A DNA stretch of 64,000 nt, from the NCBI GenBank assembly GCA_024690425.1, contig JAILCT010000265.1:10494-74493 (forward strand), in the 5' to 3' direction. Shown here one piece after another: positions 1-9,985 of the stretch (the first letter of the stretch is position 1; each line of letters opens with the position of its first letter). The position numbers were made by a program, and so were the translations under genes. The notes under the pieces are model-generated. The model searched no databases. It was not told where the DNA came from and worked only from the letters and a program-made list of their open reading frames with translations. This DNA comes from Lachnospiraceae bacterium. Its GTDB lineage: Bacteria; Bacillota_A; Clostridia; Lachnospirales; Lachnospiraceae.

Positions 1-1877
1 ATAAGCTTGAATTTCAGGCAGAGAACTTAAGGAAGATGTTCCTTGCGATGGCTAAGGATATAAGGGTCATCATGGTCAAGCTCGCCGACCGTCTCCATAA
101 TATGCGTACGCTTAAGCATATGGCTCCGGAGAAGCAGAAGGAGATAGCGAGAGAGACAATGGATATCTATGCGCCGCTTGCCATGCGTCTTGGTATCAGC
201 AAGCTGAAGGTGGAACTTGATGATCTGTCCCTTAAGTATCTTGAACCCGAAGTCTATTACGATCTTGTTGACAAGATTGCGATAAGGAAGAGTGAACGCG
301 AGAAATACGTTGAGATAATAGTCGATGAAGTGAGTCAGCATATAAAGAATGCAGGGATCAAGGCTGAGATCGATGGCCGTGTCAAGCATTTCTACAGTAT
401 CTACAAGAAGATGCTGAACCAGAACAAGACGATCGACCAGATATATGACCTCTTCGCGGTACGTATCAAGGTAGATACAATAAGGGACTGCTATGCGGCG
501 CTCGGTGTCATACACGAGATGTATAAGCCCATACCGGGAAGGTTCAAGGATTATATAGCCATGCCCAAGGCCAATATGTACCAGTCACTTCATACGACCC
601 TCATCAGCCATACAGGGCAGCCTTTTGAGATACAGATACGTACGTATGATATGCACAGGACGGCTGAATACGGTATAGCAGCCCATTGGAAATACAAGGA
701 GAATTCAAGCGGCAAGAAGGTAGAGGAGCAGGAGGCAGAGAAGCTGTCATGGCTTAGACAGATACTTGAGTGGCAGAAGGATATGTCCGATAACAAGGAG
801 TTTCTGAGTACGCTCAAGAGTGACCTTGATCTTTTCGGTGATACGGTTTACTGCTTTACGCCGGCAGGAGATGTAAAGACGCTTCCCGCAGGCTCCAATA
901 CGATTGATTTTGCATATTCCATACACGGTGCCGTTGGCAACAAGATGATAGGGGCCAGGGTTAACGGCAAGCTTGTTACCATCGATTATATTCTCAATAA
1001 CGGTGACCGTATTGAGATAATCACTTCTCAGAACAGTAAGGGTCCTTCACGTGACTGGTTAAACATAGTCAAGTCAACCCAGGCGAAAAACAAGATAAAC
1101 CAGTGGTTTAAGAATGAACTTAAGGAGGAGAACATCCTTAAGGGCAAGGAGATGATGCAGGATTACTGTAAGGCTCATTCCATCGATACCACTAAGGTCT
1201 TCAGGCCCGAATACATTCATGCGATACTTGAAAAATACGGCTTCAAGGATTGGGATGCCGTAAGGGCTGCTGTGGGACACGGCGGACTTAAGGAGGGCCA
1301 GATCATCAATAAGATGATGGAACTCTATGACAAGGACCATCCCAAGATCCTTTCCGATGATGAAGTGCTTGAGAATGTCAACGGCAGGGCCGGAGAGCGC
1401 AAGATACAGATCAAGAGTAAGGGCGGTATCGTTGTACAGGGTATAGATGATGTCGCTGTACGTTTTTCGAAATGCTGCAACCCCATTCCGGGTGATGAGA
1501 TCGTCGGCTTCGTGACCAGGGGAAGAGGCGTATCCATCCACAGGACCGATTGCATAAATATTATTAATCTTCCCGAAATGGAGAGGGCAAGGCTTATAGA
1601 GGCAGAGTGGCAGAGGGATGATACCAAGGCTAACGAACGCTACATGGCCGAGATAAACATTTATTCCGTCAACAAGACCGGAATGCTTGCCGAGATAACA
1701 AGGATACTTACCGAGAAGAACGTAAGCATACTGAAGATGAACGTAAGAACATCAAAGCAGGGCACAGCCACAACTTCGATCTCCTTCGAGGTGGCTAACA
1801 GGGATGAGCTCAATAATGTTATCGAGCGTCTCGGAGCGATAGAAGATGTTCTGGACATAGAAAGGACGACGGGCTGA
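1..1877 (+). CDS. rel: Bifunctional (p)ppGpp synthetase/hydrolase, RelA/SpoT family (5' truncated by window)
   Basis: Makes and degrades the alarmone (p)ppGpp in the stringent response. The frame is open to the left edge, and the residues before the first ATG (position 36) fit the family, so that ATG is internal and the gene begins outside the window. Visible in order: the end of the HD hydrolase domain (KLADRLHNMRT near 75-107), the synthetase domain (about 350-780, with the MPKANMYQSLHTT stretch), a TGS domain (about 830-1030), a zinc-finger-like CC motif (Cys codons at 1473 and 1476) and a C-terminal ACT domain (about 1640-1870). This is the long ribosome-associated architecture, not a small alarmone synthetase. 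The stop overlaps the start of the next gene (TGATG), so the two are probably translationally coupled. Confidence 0.97.
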   Translation, partial: KLEFQAENLRKMFLAMAKDIRVIMVKLADRLHNMRTLKHMAPEKQKEIARETMDIYAPLAMRLGISKLKVELDDLSLKYLEPEVYYDLVDKIAIRKSEREKYVEIIVDEVSQHIKNAGIKAEIDGRVKHFYSIYKKMLNQNKTIDQIYDLFAVRIKVDTIRDCYAALGVIHEMYKPIPGRFKDYIAMPKANMYQSLHTTLISHTGQPFEIQIRTYDMHRTAEYGIAAHWKYKENSSGKKVEEQEAEKLSWLRQILEWQKDMSDNKEFLSTLKSDLDLFGDTVYCFTPAGDVKTLPAGSNTIDFAYSIHGAVGNKMIGARVNGKLVTIDYILNNGDRIEIITSQNSKGPSRDWLNIVKSTQAKNKINQWFKNELKEENILKGKEMMQDYCKAHSIDTTKVFRPEYIHAILEKYGFKDWDAVRAAVGHGGLKEGQIINKMMELYDKDHPKILSDDEVLENVNGRAGERKIQIKSKGGIVVQGIDDVAVRFSKCCNPIPGDEIVGFVTRGRGVSIHRTDCINIINLPEMERARLIEAEWQRDDTKANERYMAEINIYSVNKTGMLAEITRILTEKNVSILKMNVRTSKQGTATTSISFEVANRDELNNVIERLGAIEDVLDIERTTG

Positions 1878-2509
1878 TGGGAGAGCTTAAGATAGGAAGA
1901 ATGGTCATGGGACCGGTTCAGACCAACTGCTATTTTGTGTATGACAGTGATGACAGGAAGGCAGTTGTATTTGATGTACCCTGCGACGGTGCATATATTT
2001 ATAACACACTTAAGAAGAACGGTATCGATGTTGCAGGCATATGCTTAACACACGGACATTTCGACCATATCATGGGTGCCAACGAGTTAAGGGGTGCAGC
2101 TTCTGTTAAGATATATGCATATGAGGAAGAGAAGGACGTATGTGAGGATACGCATAACAACTGTACCGACCAGACGGGAAGGCTGTGTACCGTAAAGTGC
2201 AACAGCTATTTAAAGGATAATGAAGAAGTTGATATAGAAGGAATAAAGTTTAAGGTGATAGCGACCCCCGGACACACAAAAGGGAGCTGCTGCTTCTATT
2301 TTGAGAATGAAAAAATGCTCATAAGCGGCGACACACTGTTCTGCGGTTCCATCGGACGTTCAGACCTGCCCACAGGTTCGGAGGCGACTCTTTTAAGGTC
2401 TGTCAATGAACGCCTTATGTGTCTTCCGGATGAAGTCAAGGTATATCCCGGGCACGGAGATGAGACCACGATAGGTTTCGAACGACGCAGCAATCCTTTT
2501 ATTTATTGA
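1877..2509 (+). CDS. MBL-fold metallo-hydrolase, glyoxalase II-like
   Basis: A 210-residue metallo-beta-lactamase-fold hydrolase, predicted cytosolic with two metal ions. The signature HGHFDH lies at residues 59-64; further metal ligands are the His in PGHTKG, the Asp in SGDTLF and the His in the C-terminal PGHGDET. The length and these motifs match the hydroxyacylglutathione-hydrolase-like (YcbL) branch that commonly follows rel in Clostridia. The physiological thioester substrate cannot be read from sequence. Its ATG overlaps the rel stop codon by one base. Confidence 0.9.
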   Translation: MGELKIGRMVMGPVQTNCYFVYDSDDRKAVVFDVPCDGAYIYNTLKKNGIDVAGICLTHGHFDHIMGANELRGAASVKIYAYEEEKDVCEDTHNNCTDQTGRLCTVKCNSYLKDNEEVDIEGIKFKVIATPGHTKGSCCFYFENEKMLISGDTLFCGSIGRSDLPTGSEATLLRSVNERLMCLPDEVKVYPGHGDETTIGFERRSNPFIY

Positions 2510-2535
2510 TCTATTAAAGTTTTCAGGAAGAATAT

Positions 2536-3993
2536 ATGATACAGGTATACGTTAACAGAGAAAAGCTTGAATATGACATCTATGCCCTGTTCAAGGCCTT
2601 TTATCCCGAAGAGGAATTTAATATAGAAGTTGTTGAAGACGGCAAGGAATCCACAGGGGTTCCTTCCTTTTATGATGTGCGTTTTTCTTCTTCCGATGTT
2701 TCATGTTCTTATATATCCATAGATGAGCGGCTTAAAAAGGAAGAAGAGATCTTAAGTCCTGACAAGGGTGCAATAAAGGATGCAATGAAAAGATGTATTT
2801 ACATGTGTGTCAGTGAAATGTCCGGAAGAAGCCTTCCCTGGGGAACACTTACCGGGATAAGACCTGCCAAGATCCCCATGCTCATGATAGATAATGGCAG
2901 TGATGACGTAGAGATAAGAAAATACATGAAATACCGTTATCTTGTTTCGGATGAGAAGATAGACTTAAGCACGCAGATAGCTCACCGCGAAAGGGATATA
3001 CTTAAGGAGATAGATGTAAAAGACGGATACAGCTTATATATTGGGATACCATTTTGCCCGACCACATGCCTTTACTGTTCATTTACGTCTTATCCCATAT
3101 CCTTATGGAAGGATAAGGTTAATGAATATATAAAATGTCTGAAAAAAGAGCTTGATCTTGTAAGAGAATTATATAACGGCCGTTCTCCTGACACCATATA
3201 TATAGGAGGAGGAACGCCTACGACTTTGGAGTCGTATCAGTTAAAGGACCTTATAGGTTACCTTTATGATCTGTTCGACTTATCAGGGCTTAAGGAATTC
3301 ACGGTGGAATCAGGCCGGCCTGATTCGATAACGGCTGAAAAAATGGAAACACTGAGGGAGATGGGTGTGACCAGGATTTCCATAAATCCGCAGACAATGA
3401 ATGAAGATACGCTTAAGGTCATAGGCAGAAGACATACTACGGATGATGTGCGCAGGGCCTTCGGTATTGCAAGAGAGGCAGGCTTTGATAACATAAATAC
3501 TGATATTATATTGGGACTTCCCGGTGAGAACCTAAGTCATGTAAGGCATACAATGGAAGAACTTAAGCTTCTTAAACCCGACAGCATAACAGTTCATTCC
3601 ATGGCGATCAAGAGGGCAGCCGGTATGGCTGAATATTTAAGGGAGCATGAGGAAATCAAGAGTATAAATACACCCGATATGTTAAAGTGCGCAAGCGAAG
3701 GTGCGGAAAAACTTGATATGGTTCCTTATTACATGTACAGGCAGAAGAACATGACAGGTAATTATGAGAATGTCGGATATGCAAGGGAAGGCTGCTTTGG
3801 TATGTATAACATACTGATAATGGAAGAGGTTCAGTCAATCCTTGCATGTGGTGCAGGTACCGTCAGTAAAAGGGTATATGATGACGGCCTTATAGAGAGA
3901 TGCGATAACATAAAGGACGTGGGGCTGTATATGAACAGGCTGGATGAAATGCTGGATCGCAAGAGAAAACTGTTTGGTTCTTTAAATACTTAG
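2536..3993 (+). CDS. hemZ: Radical SAM protein, HemZ family (coproporphyrinogen dehydrogenase-like)
   Basis: A 485-residue radical SAM protein of the oxygen-independent coproporphyrinogen III oxidase-like family. The CPTTCLYC motif gives the three [4Fe-4S] ligands Cys174, Cys178 and Cys181, followed by the SAM-binding IGGGTPT stretch. An N-terminal extension of about 165 residues before the radical SAM core is typical of HemZ rather than HemN. The position between an MBL hydrolase and hisS is common in Lachnospiraceae. Whether it really acts in haem synthesis is uncertain, because HemN-like proteins have several functions and no other haem genes are in the window. Confidence 0.85.
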   Translation: MIQVYVNREKLEYDIYALFKAFYPEEEFNIEVVEDGKESTGVPSFYDVRFSSSDVSCSYISIDERLKKEEEILSPDKGAIKDAMKRCIYMCVSEMSGRSLPWGTLTGIRPAKIPMLMIDNGSDDVEIRKYMKYRYLVSDEKIDLSTQIAHRERDILKEIDVKDGYSLYIGIPFCPTTCLYCSFTSYPISLWKDKVNEYIKCLKKELDLVRELYNGRSPDTIYIGGGTPTTLESYQLKDLIGYLYDLFDLSGLKEFTVESGRPDSITAEKMETLREMGVTRISINPQTMNEDTLKVIGRRHTTDDVRRAFGIAREAGFDNINTDIILGLPGENLSHVRHTMEELKLLKPDSITVHSMAIKRAAGMAEYLREHEEIKSINTPDMLKCASEGAEKLDMVPYYMYRQKNMTGNYENVGYAREGCFGMYNILIMEEVQSILACGAGTVSKRVYDDGLIERCDNIKDVGLYMNRLDEMLDRKRKLFGSLNT

Positions 3994-4009
3994 AAAAGTA
4001 TGATAAAAT
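3981..4009 (+). promoter_or_regulatory. Possible promoter for hisS-aspS
   Basis: A TAAAAT -10 box (4004-4009) is preceded by TGA, an extended -10 arrangement. TTTAAA (3981-3986) lies 17 bases upstream as a weak -35. It overlaps the 3' end of hemZ and lies 32 bases before hisS. Confidence 0.4.
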
Positions 4010-4041
4010 TAATCTAACTGTGTAAAAAGTGAGGAATTGAA

Positions 4042-5310
4042 ATGACATTGACTAAGAAGCCTGTAACAGGCATGAAGGATATTCTGCCCGGTGAGATGCA
4101 GATAAGGGATTATGTGACCGGACTTGTCAAGGAGACATACGGAAGCTTCGGATTCAGGTCAATAGAGACTCCGTGTGTGGAACATCTTGAGAACCTGTGC
4201 TCTAAACAGGGCGGTGAGAATGAGAAGCTCATATTTAAGATAATGAAGAGAGGCGAGAAGCTGAACCTTGAGAATGCAAGAAGCGAAGAGGATATATCAG
4301 ATTCGGGGTTAAGGTATGATCTTACCCTTCCTCTTTCAAGATATTATGCGAATCACGCCAATGAACTCCCTTCACCCTTTAAGGCCCTGCAGATGGGAAG
4401 CGTATGGAGGGCTGACAGGCCTCAGAAGGGAAGGTTCCGCCAGTTCGTACAGTGCGATATAGACATATTGGGGGATCCCAGTTATCTTGCCGAGATAGAG
4501 CTCATACTCGCGACTACGACATTACTCGGAAGGCTTGACTTTAAGAACTTTACCGTAAGAATTAACGACAGGAAGATACTTAAGGCAATGGCGATGTATG
4601 CAGGATTTCCTGATGATAAGCTTGACTCCGTGTTCATCATTCTTGACAAGATGGATAAGATAGGTGTCGATGGTGTCAGGGAAGAGCTTATCGCTGAAGG
4701 ATATCCGGAAGGATCTGTCGATAAATACCTTAAGTTATTTAATGAAACCTCAAGAGATACCGCGGGGATCAGGCATCTTAAGGAAGCACTTTCAGATGTG
4801 CTTCCCGAGGGAACGGCTGATGACCTTGAGACGATCATCGCAAGTGTCGAAGCCACAAGATCGGCTGACTTTAAGATAGAATTCGATCCTACTCTTGTAA
4901 GGGGTATGTCATATTATACAGGAACGATATTTGAGATAAGCATGGATGAATTCGGAAGTTCCGTTGCCGGAGGAGGCCGATATGATGAGATGATAGGCCG
5001 GTTTACAGGTCAGAAGACATGTGCCTGCGGTTTTTCGATCGGGTTTGAACGCATCATAACAATACTTCTCGATAAGGGATTTAAAGTACCCGAGCAGGGA
5101 GAGAAGAAGGTTTTCCTTATAGAGAAGGGGGCGTCCAGGGACAGGATATGTGAGATAATGAAGGAAGCTTCGGACCTTCGCAGTAAGGGAGTTAAGGTTT
5201 TAGTGTCCCAGATGAACAAGAACAAGAAGTTCCAGAAGGAACAGCTTATGAAGGAAGGCTATGCATCAGAGGATATCAGGGATTTCTATAATACGGAATT
5301 CAGGAACTGA
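4042..5310 (+). CDS. hisS: Histidine--tRNA ligase
   Basis: Charges tRNA-His with histidine in the cytosol (class II synthetase). The 422-residue length is normal. Visible are the N-terminal motif-1 region (KPVTGMKDILPGEM), the LRYDLTLPLSRY stretch, motif 2 around FRQFVQCDIDILG, the histidine-A-like motif RGMSYYTGTIFE, and motif 3 (GFSIGFERI). A C-terminal anticodon-binding domain follows. GTGAGGAATTGAA precedes the ATG as ribosome binding site. aspS follows 33 bases later, the usual hisS-aspS pairing in Firmicutes. Confidence 0.97.
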   Translation: MTLTKKPVTGMKDILPGEMQIRDYVTGLVKETYGSFGFRSIETPCVEHLENLCSKQGGENEKLIFKIMKRGEKLNLENARSEEDISDSGLRYDLTLPLSRYYANHANELPSPFKALQMGSVWRADRPQKGRFRQFVQCDIDILGDPSYLAEIELILATTTLLGRLDFKNFTVRINDRKILKAMAMYAGFPDDKLDSVFIILDKMDKIGVDGVREELIAEGYPEGSVDKYLKLFNETSRDTAGIRHLKEALSDVLPEGTADDLETIIASVEATRSADFKIEFDPTLVRGMSYYTGTIFEISMDEFGSSVAGGGRYDEMIGRFTGQKTCACGFSIGFERIITILLDKGFKVPEQGEKKVFLIEKGASRDRICEIMKEASDLRSKGVKVLVSQMNKNKKFQKEQLMKEGYASEDIRDFYNTEFRN

Positions 5311-5343
5311 TATCTTAACATAAAGAAAGGACAGTTTTGTAAA

Positions 5344-7143
5344 ATGGCAGAATCAATGATGGGCCTTAAGAGGACCCACAGGTGTACCGAAGTATCGGAG
5401 GCCAATATCGGTCAGACAGTGACCGTTATGGGCTGGGTACAGAGAAGCAGGAACAAGGGAGGGATAATCTTTACGGATCTTCGTGACCGTTCAGGGATCC
5501 TCCAGATAATATTTGAGGACAAGGATATAGGTCCCGAAGGCTTTGACAAGGCATATAAGTTAAGAAGTGAATTTGTAATTGCCGTTGTCGGCCGTGTAGA
5601 GAAGCGTGCCGGAGAAGCGAACAAGGCCTTAAAGACAGGAACGATAGAGGTAAGGGCGACGGAACTTCGTATACTCTCTGAAGCCGAGACGCCCCCATTC
5701 CCCATAGAAGCCGATTCCAAGACCAAGGAGGAATTAAGGCTTAAATACAGATACCTCGATCTGAGGCGCCCGGATATCCAGAAGAACATAATGCTTCGAA
5801 GCAGGATAGTTACGGTAATAAGGAATTACTTCATGAACGAGGGCTTCCTAGAGATAGAGACACCCATACTCCAGAAGTCAACCCCCGAAGGAGCAAGGGA
5901 TTATCTTGTACCCAGCCGTATTCACCCGGGTAACTTCTATGCGCTGCCCCAGTCACCACAGCTATTTAAGCAGCTGCTAATGTGCTCTGGTTATGACAGG
6001 TACTTCCAGGTGGCCAAGTGCTTCAGGGATGAGGACCTGCGTGCTGACAGGCAGCCTGAATTCACACAGATCGACCTTGAGATGTCATTTGTGGATGTGG
6101 ATGATGTCATTGCCGTAAATGAAGGAGCGATCGCGAAGGTATTCAAGGAAGTACTCGATATAGATGTTCCTCTTCCGATAAGAAGGATGACCTGGACGGA
6201 GGCAATGAACAGGTTCGGTTCAGACAAGCCTGACTTAAGATTCGGGATGGAACTTACCGACGTTTCGGATGTTGTTAAGGGATGCGGGTTCGGAGTATTT
6301 ACCGGTGCTCTTGAGAACGGCGGTACTGTTCGCGGCATCAATGTAAAGGGTCAGGCCGAAATGCCCCGTAAGAAGATAGATGCCCTGGTTGACTTTGCCA
6401 AGGGGTATGGTGCCAAGGGGCTTGCATACCTGTGTATACTCCCCGACGGAACGTACAAGTCAAGCTTCCTTAAGTTCATGAGTGATGATGAGGTAAAGTC
6501 ACTCGTTGAAGCGATGGATGGTAAGCCCGGAGACCTGCTTCTGTTTGCTGCCGATAAGACTGAGATCGTATGGAATGTTCTCGGTGCGTTAAGGCTGGAA
6601 GTAGCAAGACTGTATGATATGATACCGCAGGGACAGTTCAATTTCCTGTGGGTAACAGAATTCCCGCTTCTTGAGTGGAGCGAGGAAGAGAACAGATATA
6701 AAGCGATGCATCATCCATTTACCATGCCTATGGATGAAGACATTCAGTACCTTGATTCCGATCCCGGACGTGTAAGGGCCAAGGCATACGATATAGTACT
6801 TAACGGAACAGAGCTTGGCGGAGGTTCTGTCAGGATCCACCAGTCGGATATACAGGAGAAGATGTTTGAGATATTGGGCTTTGAGAAGGAGGACGCATAC
6901 ACAAGGTTTGGATTCCTGCTTAATGCCTTCAAATACGGAGTACCTCCTCATGCAGGACTTGCCTACGGACTTGACCGCCTTGTGATGCTGATGGTAGGCG
7001 CAGAGAGTATAAGGGAAGTAATGGCATTCCCTAAGGTCAAGGATGCGTCGGACCTTATGAGTGAAGCTCCGAATGTTGTTGATGACAAGCAGCTTGAGGA
7101 ACTCGGAATAAAGATAGATATCAAAGAGGCCGCAGAAGAGTAA
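5344..7143 (+). CDS. aspS: Aspartate--tRNA ligase
   Basis: A class II synthetase of 599 residues, the usual bacterial length. Visible are the N-terminal OB-fold anticodon domain (VMGWVQRSRNKGGIIF), motif 2 (FRDEDLRADRQPEFTQID), the bacterial GAD insertion domain in the middle, and motif 3 (GLAYGLDRLVMLM). AAAGGA upstream is about 13 bases from the chosen ATG, slightly long; the in-frame ATG at 5356 is an alternative. It charges tRNA-Asp. Whether it is discriminating cannot be judged here, because the presence of gatCAB is unknown. Confidence 0.96.
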   Translation: MAESMMGLKRTHRCTEVSEANIGQTVTVMGWVQRSRNKGGIIFTDLRDRSGILQIIFEDKDIGPEGFDKAYKLRSEFVIAVVGRVEKRAGEANKALKTGTIEVRATELRILSEAETPPFPIEADSKTKEELRLKYRYLDLRRPDIQKNIMLRSRIVTVIRNYFMNEGFLEIETPILQKSTPEGARDYLVPSRIHPGNFYALPQSPQLFKQLLMCSGYDRYFQVAKCFRDEDLRADRQPEFTQIDLEMSFVDVDDVIAVNEGAIAKVFKEVLDIDVPLPIRRMTWTEAMNRFGSDKPDLRFGMELTDVSDVVKGCGFGVFTGALENGGTVRGINVKGQAEMPRKKIDALVDFAKGYGAKGLAYLCILPDGTYKSSFLKFMSDDEVKSLVEAMDGKPGDLLLFAADKTEIVWNVLGALRLEVARLYDMIPQGQFNFLWVTEFPLLEWSEEENRYKAMHHPFTMPMDEDIQYLDSDPGRVRAKAYDIVLNGTELGGGSVRIHQSDIQEKMFEILGFEKEDAYTRFGFLLNAFKYGVPPHAGLAYGLDRLVMLMVGAESIREVMAFPKVKDASDLMSEAPNVVDDKQLEELGIKIDIKEAAEE

Positions 7144-7167
7144 TGCTTTTAGTGGGAGAATGACCTT

Positions 7168-8580
7168 ATGAAATATTGTAAGAAATGCGGAATGCTTCTT
7201 GAAGATAATATGGAAAGATGCATCGGGTGCGGATCGGATGTGACGGACAAGAAGAGTTATTCAAAGTTTCCCGAACCCGTACAGCAGAAGCTGGACAGCG
7301 AGAAGAAGGAATCCGGAAAGAAATATCTTGCACTTCTGGCCATTACACTGGTGTTTATCGTGATCCTGCTCATGGTAGGTATTTATATCTCCCAGACTCA
7401 TATGCTGGCTCTTGAGGAGGATGGTGAGAATGGCCCCGGAACAGGCATGTTCACCCAGATGCTCATGAACTCCAAGAAGAACAATTCCGGCAAGTCGGGC
7501 AAGAAGAGTGAAGTCAAGGACGAGAACGGTGCATATTACAAATACGTCACCCTGAAGGATGAGGCAGGGAACGATATGTTTACTGCAGTTTATCCGGAAG
7601 ACCTTTCGGATGTAGAGGTATCTGTTGACTGCTCGAGGAATTCCTGCAAATACCCGGCTGTTCTGTCATTCGTTGCGACCAATGAAGACAATACAACACA
7701 GCTCACCTTCACATCGCCCCAGCATTATCAGTATATAGCGGGAAGCGGGTTTTCACCCGAAGAGATCCAGGAGAATGTGAAGGGATGCGTAAGCTATTAT
7801 AATTTCCGCGGTGTGGAATCTTATCTGAATGAGATAATAAAGCAGGCATATCCCACAGCCAAGAAGATAGAGGCACTTGATGAAAAGAGTGAAGAGAGTT
7901 CAAGCGAGCGCCTTGACAAAATAGTAGAACTGTATGATGTCGATAAGACCGACGGACTTGCGAAGATGTTCGGGCTTCCCGAAGGAACAAGCTTCAGTCA
8001 TGCCGATACTTATAAATCAGACAGGATATATAACTACAGGGTTATCACCAAGGAAGATCATGCGGTCACATGCAGGTTCTATGTTCCTGTATTCTGTGTG
8101 ACATATGATTTTGATTACGAAGATGAAGAGACCCAGATGAACGGACAGCTCCTGGATTGCTATATACTTACGGTATCCAGCTTTGAAGCAGGCTCCGATG
8201 ATCTGTATGACTGGTACGAGGATGCATTTTCCATGTTCATAAACAATTACAGCCTTTCGGAAGGCTTCATGAACGGCGTTGATGCGTATGCGGAAGATAT
8301 AAACGCATCAATAGACGAAGGCCGTATACCTGCAATAATAGGTAAGGATGATTTTGGTTCTCTTGTCAAGGAATCAGGCAAGGCCGGCACTTTCTCAACT
8401 GCGGTAAGGGATTTCCTGTCCGATAAGAAGGATGCGACAAAGTCATTTGAGGCCGATGATTATACAATAAATACCGGTGATTCGATTGTTCAGGTCTATT
8501 TCGATCCTGACAGGGAGCTTCTCTTTACGACAGGAGATGAGACCGAATATCCCGGTGATGAATTCATAGAATTTAAATGA
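7168..8580 (+). CDS. Zinc-ribbon membrane protein of unknown function
   Basis: A 470-residue protein that I do not recognise by function. It starts with a zinc-ribbon (Cys4, Cys7, Cys18, Cys21, CxxC-x10-CxxC), has one membrane segment at about residues 53-75, and then a large extracytosolic region of about 390 residues rich in Asp, Glu, Ser and Tyr. The zinc ribbon would face the cytosol. It lies 24 bases after aspS and 19 before the next likely start, so it may be co-transcribed with both. Confidence 0.85.
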   Translation: MKYCKKCGMLLEDNMERCIGCGSDVTDKKSYSKFPEPVQQKLDSEKKESGKKYLALLAITLVFIVILLMVGIYISQTHMLALEEDGENGPGTGMFTQMLMNSKKNNSGKSGKKSEVKDENGAYYKYVTLKDEAGNDMFTAVYPEDLSDVEVSVDCSRNSCKYPAVLSFVATNEDNTTQLTFTSPQHYQYIAGSGFSPEEIQENVKGCVSYYNFRGVESYLNEIIKQAYPTAKKIEALDEKSEESSSERLDKIVELYDVDKTDGLAKMFGLPEGTSFSHADTYKSDRIYNYRVITKEDHAVTCRFYVPVFCVTYDFDYEDEETQMNGQLLDCYILTVSSFEAGSDDLYDWYEDAFSMFINNYSLSEGFMNGVDAYAEDINASIDEGRIPAIIGKDDFGSLVKESGKAGTFSTAVRDFLSDKKDATKSFEADDYTINTGDSIVQVYFDPDRELLFTTGDETEYPGDEFIEFK

Positions 8581-8599
8581 TCTGAAGGGAGTGAACTGT

Positions 8600-9916
8600 T
8601 TGGATACCGAAGGTGTCATACAGCTGCTTATATTACTGGTATTGCTGATACTGTCGGCCTTCTATTCGGCAGCCGAGACGGCGCTTACCACAGTAAGTGA
8701 GATAAAGCTTAATACATTGGCGGAAGAAGGCAACAAGAAGGCGGCAAGGGTTCTTGAGCTGCTTGACAAAAAGAGCAAGATGTTAAGCGCGATCCTTATA
8801 ATGAACAATATCGTCAATCTGTCAGCATCTGCACTTGTCACAACACTTACAGCAAGGATATGGCCCGGCTATATTGCCGTATCAACAGGTATACTGACTC
8901 TTGTGATCCTTATATTCGGGGAGATCAATCCCAAAACGATCGCAACGATACATAATGAGAATCTGTCTCTTCATTTTGGCGGCTTCATCATGGCCACAAT
9001 GAAGATACTCACCCCGGTTATCTTTATAGTTGACAAGTTGTCGATGCTTTTCCTCAAGATGCTGAGGATAGATCCCGAACAGGCAAAGTCAGTTCTTACC
9101 GAGAATGAGATAAGGAATATACTTGATGCATCCCACGAGGAAGGCGTGATCGAGACAGGCGAACGCGAAATGATAGACAACGTATTTGATTTCGGTGATT
9201 CGCTTGCAAAGGATGTCATGATCCCCAGGATCGAAATGACATGCGTAAATGTTGATGCCAGCTACTGGGAGCTGAAGGAGCAGTTTGAAGTCCATAAATA
9301 CACAAGGATACCTGTTTACGAGGAATCAACCGATAATATCATAGGTATAATCAACATGAAGGATGTCCTCTTTTATGAGGATATCAACAATTTCAACATA
9401 AGAAATGTCATGCGTGAGGCCAACTTCACTGTAGAGCTCAAGAAAACATCGGAGCTTATGGTTGAGATGCGGCAGAACCACATAAGCATGATACTTGTAC
9501 TTGATGAATACGGTGATACTGTGGGCCTTATCACCCTGGAGGATCTTCTTGAAGAGATAGTGGGAGAGATAAGGGATGAGTTCGATGAGGACGAGGAAGA
9601 CCTTATACAGGAAGTAGGTGAGAGGGAATACCTCGTTGACGGTTCTCTCAAGATAGATGATATAAATGACGCTTTGGGACTGGAACTCAATTCAGAGAAC
9701 TATGATTCGATAGGCGGAATGATCATAGAGAAGCTTGAGAGGGTACCTGAAGTCGGTGATACCGTTGAACTTGACGATAAGACTGCACTTACGGTTGTCC
9801 AGATGGATAAGAATCACATTGAACGGATTAAGATGGTGCTTCCCGAGCCTCAACCTGATGAAGGACAGGATAATATGCCCGATAATGAGGAGACGGCAGA
9901 AAATCAGGAAAGCTAA
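8600..9916 (+). CDS. CNNM/CorC-type membrane protein with CBS pair (hemolysin family)
   Basis: A membrane protein of about 438 residues. It has an N-terminal CNNM transmembrane domain (about 1-180, with YSAAETALTT near the start), a CBS domain pair (about 200-330), and a C-terminal CorC/HlyC domain after the EYGDTVGLITLEDLLEEIVG stretch. The family is implicated in magnesium or cobalt efflux; 'hemolysin' is a historical name. Start choice: a GTG at 8591 is in frame, but the AAGGGAG motif (8586-8592) overlaps it. The same motif sits 7 bases before the TTG at 8600, which I prefer. The C-terminus is very acidic. Confidence 0.88.
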   Translation: MDTEGVIQLLILLVLLILSAFYSAAETALTTVSEIKLNTLAEEGNKKAARVLELLDKKSKMLSAILIMNNIVNLSASALVTTLTARIWPGYIAVSTGILTLVILIFGEINPKTIATIHNENLSLHFGGFIMATMKILTPVIFIVDKLSMLFLKMLRIDPEQAKSVLTENEIRNILDASHEEGVIETGEREMIDNVFDFGDSLAKDVMIPRIEMTCVNVDASYWELKEQFEVHKYTRIPVYEESTDNIIGIINMKDVLFYEDINNFNIRNVMREANFTVELKKTSELMVEMRQNHISMILVLDEYGDTVGLITLEDLLEEIVGEIRDEFDEDEEDLIQEVGEREYLVDGSLKIDDINDALGLELNSENYDSIGGMIIEKLERVPEVGDTVELDDKTALTVVQMDKNHIERIKMVLPEPQPDEGQDNMPDNEETAENQES

Positions 9917-9942
9917 AAAAGTTCTTTTATTTAAGATGATGT

Positions 9943-9966
9943 TATGATATACTCTCTAGAGTATAT
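9943..9966 (+). promoter_or_regulatory. Putative promoter and overlapping palindrome before the SCIFF gene
   Basis: Two overlapping -10-like hexamers, TATGAT (9943-9948) and TATACT (9948-9953), precede the SCIFF gene. A perfect 9-base inverted repeat, ATATACTCT and AGAGTATAT around a CT centre (9947-9966), covers the second hexamer and the likely start site. No good -35 box is visible. A palindrome here suggests an operator, but no repressor is identified. Confidence 0.45.
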
Positions 9967-9985
9967 GTAAATAAGGAGGTTTATC

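Noticed and set aside
36..38. First ATG of the left-edge frame as the true start of rel
   Set aside because: The frame is open to the edge and the residues before it (such as QAENLRK) fit the family, so the gene starts outside the window.
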